Source of the DNA: Malurus cyaneus samueli
Taxonomy: Eukaryota > Chordata > Aves > Passeriformes > Maluridae
Assembly (NCBI GenBank): GCA_009741485.1
Contig: CM019218.1
Span: forward strand, 53,474,517 to 53,538,516
Direction: 5' to 3'
Length of the DNA: 64,000 nt
The notes beneath the pieces are model-generated. The model worked only from the letters and a program-made list of their open reading frames with translations, made no database searches and was not told the origin of the DNA. Every line of letters begins with the position of its first letter. Within the stretch, counting starts at the first letter, position 1. The position numbers were made by a program, and so were the translations under genes. Positions 54,915-64,000 of this stretch are shown here, in pieces.

Positions 54915-55201
54915 ATATAATTAAAATCAGGGATTAATTTTTTTTTTCTTCTTTTTTTTTTTTTTTTTCTTTCCTAGAGGGGGTGGGACCCTGGGAAGGC
55001 GACAGGAACGAGTCTGGGACTGAGCACATCAGAGGCTGCTTTTTATTGTGGCTGCTGAGCTAAATATATCCAACAGAGGCACAGAGCTGTTCCCATGCGT
55101 GGGGTGAGGGGTGAGGGGGTGCCTGGGCACTGCTGCCCTGCCAGGGACACCCTGTGCCCCCAAACACAGTGGGGTTTGGCCCTCCTGGGTTTTATTTGCT
55201 G
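54915..55201. other. Central spacer of the inverted repeat (287 bp)
   Basis: The only part of the 46088-64000 block without a mirror copy. It starts with an A/T-rich stretch and a long T tract interrupted by C (about 54938-54975), then GC-rich unique sequence. No gene or known element recognised. Confidence 0.8.
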
Positions 55202-56124
55202 CTGGGCAAATGATGTGTCCCATCCCCACCCTAGACATGCACAGCAACTGCAGCCCCAGGGAATGGGCAGAGGAACAACGCAGACACATAATATGTTTAG
55301 GATTTTTTTTCCTTCTCGAGAAAAACTGAGAGCAGGTTCTCAGAGAATATTTCTTTGTCTCTCCACTCCCCCTCCACTCCCCCCAGGGGATTAAATACCT
55401 GCCAGGGGGGTTTGCAAGATCACGAGCAGCAGCGCTGGAAGGGTGTGCACACCTGAATTTTCCACAAGGCATTTAGGAACCAACTTTGAGCCTGGCCATG
55501 CTGGGCTGTTCCAGTGTCCATACAGCAATATCTGCCCCACTGCCATTCCCCAAACCTCACTGCCCAGCGGCTCCAAGCACTCAAGAGATCCCTCACCCTG
55601 CTTTTTCCAGCCAGGAAAACTGTGGGGATGGAGAGACCCAGGTGCCAGCCCTCAGTGTGCTCCCCCATGCCATCCCATCCTGTGTCCCCAGCATAAGAGA
55701 GACACAGGAGATGCAGGAATGCCCCGGGAAGGTCCTGCCCTTCAGGCATTTGGCCAAGCCTCACCCAGGGATGTCCCTGGGAGCTGCTGCCAGCTGCTGG
55801 ACACATGCTACAGACTCCACTGTGAGAATGGGAGGAGTGGGGCAAGAGGGCAAGGACAGGCACTCGCTGGCAACTCATGTGGGAAAGCACAGGGACATCA
55901 CAAAGCATCACAGGGGTTTTATGTGGCCACCAGGAGACATCTCAGAGGGTTTCTCTAGGCCAGTGCAGCTGCTTCTCCTGCTCCCCAGTGTCCACGTGCC
56001 CCAGCTCTCCTGCACCAGTGTCACAGCCCTGCCCTCTCAGGAAGCCACCAGGCTGGGCACTGGGCAGCCTGAGAGCCCAGCTGGGTCAGGGAGGTGCTCA
56101 CACGTAGCTCCAAGTCATGCCCAG

Positions 56125-56700
56125 GCACCAGGACAACCTCCTTCCAAACACAGAATTGTGAAATTGTTCAGGTTTGAAAAACATCCTCTAAGACCACCAA
56201 GTTCAACCATTGCCCCAGCTCTGCCATCGTCACCACAAACCCCTGTTCCCAAATGCCACACCCACACATCTGGACACTTCCAGGGATGGCAACTCCACCC
56301 CTACCCTGGACAGCTGTGCCAAGACCTGACTGCCCTTTCACGGAAGACATTTTCCCCAATAACCTCCAGGATTTTCCCCCAGGAAAACTTGAGGTTGTTT
56401 CCTCTTGTCTTGTCACTTTTACCTGGAGCAGAGCCCGACCCCCCCCTGGCTGCACCCTCCTGTCAGGAGTTGTGCAGAGCCACAAGATCCCCCCAGAGCC
56501 TCCTTTGCCCAGGCTGAGCCCCTTTTCCAGCTCCCTCAGCTGCTCCGGTGCTCCAGACCCTTCCCCAGCCCCATTCCCCTCTCAGGACATCCTCAATTTC
56601 TTTCCTGTTATGAGGGACTGCCCCCAGGATTGGAGGTGTGACCTCAAGCAGTGCCCAGCTCAAGGATGGTCACTGGCCTGCTGGTCACACCATGTGCTGG
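56125..56700 (-). mobile_element. CR1 LINE 3' fragment (right arm)
   Basis: Minus-strand mirror of 53415-53975. Its central part (about 56560-56700) reads differently from the left copy, and each copy departs from the CR1 consensus in its own way. Confidence 0.75.
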
Positions 56701-58357
56701 TACAAGCCAGGTGCCACGCCTTTTGGCCACCTGGCACACACTGGCTCATGTTCATTCAGCTGCTGCACCAGCATCCCCCAGGCCCTTTCCCGCCAGCAGC
56801 TGTCCAGCCAAACACGACAATCACCAACAGAGCCAGCCCAGGCTCTCTCCTGGCCCAGTTCCCAACCCCTGCTGGTGACACTGGGGAGGTCACAGTGCCT
56901 GAGCCTCATCCTCTGCCCAAGCTTCCCATGCTCTCCACCAGAGATGAGCAGCTTTGGTGGACATAAAGGCACCCTCTGAGCGTGCTCTGGCACTCCTTGT
57001 CCCTACCGCTACCAGAAAGATCCTGCCCACATCCTGTCTGCTCAGAAGGACCGGGTGTGATGCTGTCAGGGTCCAAGACGTGAATGATGGAGATGCTCCC
57101 TGACCTGTACCTGGACACAGCCAAACAACCAGCCCATGAGCCACCAGGAATGTGTGACACGCATCGAGAGCCTTGCTGCCCCCTGAGAGACCATGACACA
57201 GGTTCCTGTGCTCAGGTGACACTGAGGAACTCACCTAAGTGGCAGCCAAATTACCCAGCACTTCACCAGCGGGGCGCTGCCCTCCACCCTCCAGCCTGGC
57301 AGGAGGACGTAAATCCCAGCTCTCCCAGACAGAGCTCTCTGTGCCCAGCCAGCCCGCACACAGGCACCGGGATCACCCTGCCCAAAGCCTCAGCCCATCC
57401 TGAGGCCAGCAGGATGCTCAGGCTCATCTCCCTCCACCACCTCGGCCCAGGCAATACCCCAGCAAGGAGAAGCCAGCAGGACCACGGCCACCCCACCACC
57501 ACCCCTGAGCACCCTGAGAAGGATGGGGACAAGGGACACAGAGCCAGGACAGAGCTGCACAGTGCCAACCAAAGTCTCCTGCCAAGAAAACCTTCCCAGG
57601 CACCCAGCAGGGCAAGCAGGGGGATGGAGCAGCACAGAGGGGGGTGCAGAACACCCTCCCACCCGGCACCTCTCGCCGGGGCGATGACGGCGTCGCAGCA
57701 GAGCCTGATCCGGCACCAGTGTCCAAAGCCCTGAGCACGAGCGCCGGGCGTGCCAGGGGAGCCGCAGGGACACAGGGACACAAAGGGGACCCCGGCTGGA
57801 GCGTCTCCATCACTGCCCTTGCCATCCGTGCCAGGCTGGCAGGCTCTGAAAGCGCCGTCTCCATGGCTGAGCTGCCAGCGAGCCCGAGCATCTGCGAGGA
57901 GGGGGGGAGTGGGCGCTGCAGCACGAGGGGCAGGAGCCTCGGCAGGCACAAAGGGAGAGCTGTTCTGCACCGCTGCCCCGTGCCAGGCTGGGGGGAGCTG
58001 GGGACAGAGCCCAGGGACAAGTGGGCACTGCCAGGCACTCCACGGACAGGGACAGCCTGGGGGTCCCTGATGCCAGCAAATCAAACTGCCCACGGCAGCA
58101 GATCAAGCCCTACAAGAGGTGAGGGGATGGGGCTGACCACACTGGGCACTGCCAGTATCCCCAATCCAGGGCTGCACACAGCACTGGCACCACCACTCTC
58201 GGGTACCCCGAAGGGAGGTTGTCCTTGTGCTCGGGAAGGCAAGGTTTGGCTGATGTGGACTGCTGGGTTCATATCCTCCTAGCCCAGCTGGCTCAGCTTC
58301 CCATCTCCCAGCCCACCACAGCAGCCCCAAGGGGCTTGGAGCATCCTCCGGCCTCCA

Positions 58358-58826
58358 GCACAGAGCCAGGGCCATGGAGCACAGAGCCAGAGTCATGGCA
58401 GCACAGAGCCATGGAGCCATGGAGCACAGTGCCAAGCCATGGAGCACAGAGCCATGGAGCACAGAGCCAGAGTCATGGAGCACAGAGCCAGAGCCATGAA
58501 GCACAGAGCCAGAGCCATGGCAGCACAGCCATAAAGCCACAGCCATGGAGCACAGAGCCATGGAGCACAGAGCCACAGCCATGGAGCCAGAGCACGGAGC
58601 ACAGAGCCATGGAGCACAGAGCCAGAGTCCATGGAGCACAGAGCCAGAGCCATGGCAGCACAGAGCCATGGAGCACAGAGCCATGGAGCACAGAGCCCAG
58701 AGCCATGGAGCACAGTAGCCAGAGCCATGGCAGCACAGAGCCATGGAGCACAGAGCCACAGCCATAGAGAGCACAGAGCCACAGCCATGGAGCACAGAGC
58801 CATGGAGCACAGAGCCACAGCCACGA
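58358..58826 (-). repeat. 15-bp minisatellite, right-arm copy
   Basis: Mirror of 51301-51728 (plus-strand word ATGGAGCACAGAGCC). About 40 bases longer, with a different order of variant units. Confidence 0.9.
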
Positions 58827-59640
58827 CACCCCCACCCACCCAAGTGCCCATTCCCACAGCCAGGCACACGCCAGGCCACAGCATCCTACTGAGACTCAGC
58901 GCCTGGCCCAGGACAGCCATCCATCTCACTTGGACTCCCCACCAGGACCAAGCATGGCCCACAAGAGAGGGTGGGCACAGGGGCAGAGGGACCCAGACCC
59001 ATCACCCCAGGATGACCCGGGATCACGCAGGGGCTGCTCCACCTCCCAGGCAGCCTCGAGCACACAGCCCTGCAGCATTTCCCACGGCTGGCAGGGGGCT
59101 GCAGGGCAACCACTCACAGACTGGGGGGGTCACAAAGAGCTCCTGTCCCTCCGAGACCTCTCTGCAAGCTGTCTGCACACCCTACAAAGAGCTGTTCCTC
59201 TTCCCTCCCAAGGAGGCTGCCCAGCCAGGAAGGGCTGCTTTCCCAGGGAGCGGAGCCAGAGAGCTGGAGAGCGGTGGGTGGAAGAGCTCCATGGGATTTT
59301 CCCTGTCGGTGCCAGACCCAGAGGTTCATAGCCTCTCCGTCCACCTTGTCTGCAGAGGGCAAGGCTGCCCACTGCCCCGTACCCAGCCACAGGCACCGGG
59401 CTGGCAGAGGCTGAGGCTGGCAGAGTCCCCCAGCAGCACAGCCCAGCTCCGTGAGCCTGTCGGGGCAGGTGGGCTGGGCAGGCCCAGACAGCGCCTGCCT
59501 CTCCTCCCGGCACTGCCTGCACCCGTTCTGCTCCTGGCTCTGCTCACCCTGCTCCCCACATCATCTGCGTTCACCCCACTGCCCCTCCCCACACTGCCTG
59601 CACCCATTCTGCTCCCAGCTCTGCTCCTGCTCCCTGTGCT

Positions 59641-59770
59641 GCCCACCCATTCCACAACCCCTGTGCTCGCCCACTCCCATTCCCACAACCCTTGCTCGAC
59701 CCCACTCCCATCCCACAACCCCTGTGCTCGCCCCACTCCCATCCCCACAACCCCGTGCCAATCCATCACC
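59641..59770 (-). repeat. 32-bp minisatellite, right-arm copy
   Basis: Mirror of 50345-50495; units have irregular base losses. Confidence 0.85.
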
Positions 59771-60412
59771 CTCCATGACCCCATCCCTGCTCCCCGTGTC
59801 CCTCCAGGCACCCCAGCACCAGAGCAGCAGGAGCACCTGTCCAGCCCACAGTTCCCCTGCCAGCCTCGCTGTCCCTCTGCTCCCTGCCCCCTTTGCTCTC
59901 CTGTGCCCCAAGCGTGCCCCCCACGCTTCGCTGCTGCCCTGCAATCCCACCAGGCAGCCCAGGGCAGCGGGAGGAGCAGCTCCCACATCCTCTGATGCTC
60001 TCCCAGGACATCTCATAGGTCAGGGATGGCCCAGGCACGCCAGACCCAGTGGGCTGAGGGTGATCCTACCCAGCTCCTATCAGATCAGGCAAAGTGCTCC
60101 AGATTCTCCCACATCTCCAGGCCAGCACTGCAAGCATGGATGGGGCTCACCAGACCCCATGGGGAATTGCCCCCTCACCTGGGAAGGGATCCCCAGCCCC
60201 ACTGTCCCCGAGCACAGGGACCCCAGGGAGGGCTGGCTGCCGAGGGCTGGCTCTTTGCACACAGGTTGTACTGGACACACACCAAGACAAAGTTCAGCAT
60301 TTAATTACCACGGCGGGGAAGCGGCTCAGCAATCAGAGAAAATTGAATCAGGCTCCCCGGGGACTGCCAGGTCTGGTCAGCAAACAGTCCAATGAAGAGA
60401 TACAGCCAGGGA

Positions 60413-60658
60413 CCTCCCAGCAGAGCAAGCACAGCACAGAGCCCCCCATGCGCCCCAGTCACACCCTGCAAGGCAGCGACTGGAGCAGAACTGGGGCAAC
60501 ACAGAGCTCCTGGGCAGCCTGGGGGCACCCCACAGAGCTGGGGTGAACCCCAATGCCCACTGGGCACAGCTCAAAGCAGGGACATGCCTCCACACCACAG
60601 CCATCCCCCAAGGAAGCCACCCCAACATGGCCCAGCTTGTTCCCCTGCAGGGCAAACC
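60413..60658 (+). repeat. Nested repeat copy B, right arm
   Basis: Mirror of 49447-49692, so it reads in the same direction as copy A of the left arm. Confidence 0.85.
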
Positions 60659-60854
60659 CTGCTGCCTTGGACCCCCGAGCCCCCTGGGCTCCCCCTAATC
60701 CTCCCACTGCAGACTTTCCCAGGCTTAGGAAACCTTTAAATCAGGCTCTGGCAGGCACATGTGCTGCTCATTAGCTCTGGCAGGAGCACAAGGCACCATC
60801 TGCTCCATGAGGAACCCACAGTGGGGCAGGATGAGGGATACGCTGGCCAGCAGC

Positions 60855-61114
60855 GGGGACACTCAGAGCGGGGACACCCAGGAGTGAGGACACCCAGGAT
60901 GGGACACCCAGGAATGGGGACACCCAGGAAGGGGACACCCAGGAGTGAGGACACCCAGGAGTGAGGACACCCAGGAGTGGGGACACCCAGGATGGGGACA
61001 CCCAGGAGGGGACACCCAGGAGTGGGACACCCAGGAGTGAGGACACCCAGGAGCGGAGACACCCAGGAGTAGGGACACCCAGGAGTGGGGACACCCAGGG
61101 GTGGGGACACCCAG
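60855..61114 (-). repeat. 16-18-bp minisatellite, right-arm copy
   Basis: Mirror of 48976-49250 (plus-strand word GGGGACACCCAGGAGT), about 15 bases shorter. Confidence 0.88.
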
Positions 61115-62101
61115 CCCGTGGCAGCAGGCGTGGACCAGCAGGGCCCACGGGGTGCATGGATCAGCTTAGCCTGGAGGGGAGCAGGAGCCCACCCAGTTTG
61201 GGATCTCACCCCTTAAGTGACCGGTGGTGCCTCAGCTCCACGGGGATCTGCCCACGGGAACAGCACCGGGAGCTTTGCAAACAAAAACCCAGCACAGGCA
61301 CCTTGAAGGGGTACAGAGTCACCAGAGCCCAGGGTGGACACACACGTGTGGCAGCACACACGCCCCAGTAGGGCCCCCAGTCCCTCCAGCCACACAGAAA
61401 CAGTCCCAAAACCACTGGCTCAGCAGCAGTGTCAGCAATTAACAGGCAATTAAAGGAAACCAGCGCTCACCAGCAGCTCCTGAGCCTGACAGGCCATCAG
61501 CCGGGTCCTGGGGGGCACGGGGATGCCGCAGATCTGATGGACAGTGACAGAAACACCTCCCCAGCCAGCTGTGCACCCCAGTACAGAGGCTCCCGTTCGC
61601 TCCCAAGTCAGTGAATCCCGTCCACAGCATCTCTCCCATTTTCCAGGTGTCCCACGCCCCATTTCCACCCCAGCAGCAGTATGGAGTGCCCATCAGCACG
61701 CTGGCAGCCTCCCAGTGCACTCTGATTGCCACTGGGGACACAACAACCCGACCCTGGCAGGAGACACCACAGCCCCAGAGCCCACCAGGGACACCAGAAC
61801 CAACCCATGCGACACGGGAGCAGGTGGCACAAAAGCAGTGCCTCTCCAGCCCCTCCCCAAAACGCAAATAATAAATAATTATCAATTATTTATCATTTAT
61901 AATTAAAAACAAATGGAATGGCCAGCAGGGTGGGGGATGCTGTGAGGTCCCCAGGAGCAAAACCAGTGCCCCGCCTGGGCAAGGAACAGGGAACGTTTGG
62001 CCCCAATGAGGAACAGGAGGAGCAGGAGCTCAGCTCCCTGCCAGCATCAGCCACCTCCTCGCAGAGCAGAGCAGGGATGGAGATATGTTCCAGACATCTC
62101 A

Positions 62102-62325
62102 CTCATCTGCAGGGGAGCAGCTGGGCCATATTGGGGTGGCTGTGGTGTGGAGGCATGTCCCCCCTTTGAGCTGTGCCCAGTGGGCATTGGGGTGCACCCC
62201 AGCTCTGTGGAGTGCCCCAGGCTGCCCAGGAGCTCGTGTTGCTACCACAGTACTGGTCCAGTCGATGCCTTGCAGGGTGTGACTGGGGTGCATGGGGGCT
62301 CTGTGCTGGCTTGCTCTGCTGGCAA
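62102..62325 (-). repeat. Nested repeat copy A, right arm
   Basis: Mirror of 47763-47985. With the other three copies this gives an alternating +, -, +, - arrangement over about 14.5 kb. Confidence 0.85.
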
Positions 62326-64000
62326 GCATGGGCAGTGAGCAGGGAGGGTCTGCACCCCACACGGGGCAGGTGGACACAGGACAGCAGAGCTGGGCACCAG
62401 GCTCCACCACAGCCAGCTGTGACAAGAAACCTTCCCCACCCTCATCGGGCTCCAGGGAGATGCAAAGCAGGGAGAGGGATTGCACTGGAACCCCTGAGAC
62501 CTCGGGAGAGGATTGCACTGGACCCTGACAGCCCTAGCCCCACTTGGAAATGGGGGTGACGATGGTATGGCACCCATAGGGGAGAGCAGAGGGGCACATT
62601 CTGAGCCGGATAAGGCACAGCAGGGCACCCACACAGCGGGGCAGTGCCACTGCGGACACTGGCACATGCCAGGGCAGCACAGGACCGGCCCCTGCTGTGC
62701 CCAGAGAGAGAAGGGGTGGCGGGCAGGTGGCCGGTCACTGTCCCTTCCACCCAGCCATCAGCAGTGACCGGAGTGCAGAGTCACCCCGACAGACTGAGCT
62801 CCCGCAGCAGATCCCAGGGCAGCTGCCCTCGCAATCCAACACATCCCAAACCTGCCGGCTGTTTAACCAGCGGCACCGAGTGTTTTGACAGCCTCCAGCA
62901 GGAAATAGCCCTGTGGGACCACCGGGGCCAGCCCCCCACCCCCAGTAGGAACAGCAGGACAGCACCGGCCAGGGCTGGCTCCGTGGTTCACACTGGGCTC
63001 GCAGGGGATATCACCTTCCCTCTCCTGGGGCCAGGAGCCATGTTTCTGACAGCTTTGTTTGGGGCTTCATGTCCTGCGATTTTCTCCTGCCTCCAATTTC
63101 ACTGCTGAGGCAGCAGCTGGCTCCGTCCTTCGCCCGATCCTTCGGAGGCCTCCCAAGCTCCTGAGGCTCCCTGGTCCTCAGCAAATCCCGTGCCCACGGG
63201 TGATGCGTGCAGGCACCAAAACCCCGCTGGAGCCGCTCTGCTGTGGCCGGTGGCACTCGTGGTGGGACCGGGGGTGTAGCCCTGCTCCCCCCTTGCAGCG
63301 GCTCCGTCCCCTCTCCAACATTTCCGCCCAAAAAGCCGCTGATCGCAGCCGGGCACAGAACCTCCATGCCCGCACACTTGCGCTCAGCCCTGCCCTCTCC
63401 CTCCAGCCGGAGGAGCCGCGGTGTCCCTGCTCTCTGAGCCCCAAAGCGAAAGCGAACAGCAGCGGCTCATCCGGAGGGGCTGGGCCCGGCAGCGGAGCGG
63501 GGGATGATAACCCCAACCCGCTGCCACGGATGAGGTGCCCTCAGTAGGTACAAAGAGCAGAGAAAAGGGCTGGGGAGTCCACGCCGGCTGATCTCAGCCT
63601 CCTGAGATCTTTCCTCCCCTCCCGGGGATCAGGGCTGCTCCCCGACCTGCAGAAGGGAGACAGAGCACCCCAGAGCTGTGCCCAACGCCAGGATGGGCTG
63701 CTCCCCTCCCCCCTTCTCCTCCCCTTCCACTTCCCCTCCAGGAGACAGTCAATCCGTAGAATTGATTGCTTTGTCTCTGCCTGCACGGCCCTGTGACATC
63801 TGAGCAAAGCCAGCGCAGCAGCAGCAAGGCTGGCAGGAGGCAGTGCCCCCACGGAACCACTCCAAAGGCGCTCCCAGCCCCAGCAGCGGGTGATGGTGGG
63901 CAGCAGGAACCGGGGCTGCACCCTCCCAATCCCCACTGCAGCCCCAGGGACACTGCACGAGCTGGGCTCACAGCACCTTTCCAGCTGGACCCAAATCCAT

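Larger units (their letters stand above)
55202..64000 (-). repeat. Right arm of the ~8.8-kb inverted repeat (cut by window end)
   Basis: Reverse complement of 46088-54914. Long stretches agree perfectly (for example about 55390-56110 against 54010-54725), while others, such as 57360-57760, differ mainly by one- or two-base losses in short runs. All elements of the left arm recur here in reverse order. Confidence 0.95.

Noticed and set aside
58631..59995. 454-codon open frame in the right arm
   Set aside because: The matching left-arm frame is interrupted differently, the frame crosses two minisatellites, and no domain is visible.

Overview
The window is vertebrate genomic DNA, almost certainly from a bird. 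The evidence is a skeletal-muscle calcium-channel gene split into 42 short exons, several fragments recognisable as CR1 retrotransposons (the main avian LINE), a solo-LTR-like insertion, and GC-rich, minisatellite-dense, compact introns of the kind found on avian microchromosomes. Species and songbird status are not proven by the sequence alone.

Layout. 1-8308 is non-coding and is read as intron 2 of the calcium-channel gene. 8309-38751 (+) carries exons 3-44 of CACNA1S, the Cav1.1 (dihydropyridine receptor) alpha-1 subunit. The exons join without a frame break for 5,271 bases (1,756 codons plus stop), and every intron is GT-AG. Exons 1-2, about 88 codons, must lie before the window. A short 3' UTR ends near an ATTAAA signal at 38944. 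38970-41900 is intergenic. A CpG island with GC boxes and a 25-N gap (41990-42014) follows. It contains a candidate first exon of the next gene, KIF21B (42134-42171), whose reading frame is broken by one base. The rest of the window has no recognisable coding exon and may be KIF21B intron 1.

The most unusual feature is structural. 46088-54914 and 55202-64000 are reverse complements of each other, with about 8.8-kb arms and a 287-bp spacer, and the right arm runs off the window. The arms are a mosaic of identical blocks and blocks full of small insertions and deletions. This is either a large genomic palindrome or a long-read fold-back assembly artefact, and the sequence alone does not settle which.

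Function. Cav1.1 is the voltage sensor and L-type calcium channel of skeletal-muscle triads. The window keeps the four S4 voltage sensors (except domain I S1, upstream), the four pore glutamates, the beta-subunit binding site, the II-III loop that couples to RyR1, the IQ domain, and the 57-bp exon 29 whose skipping changes channel conductance in development. No bacterial-type operons, CRISPR arrays, rRNA or tRNA genes were seen.
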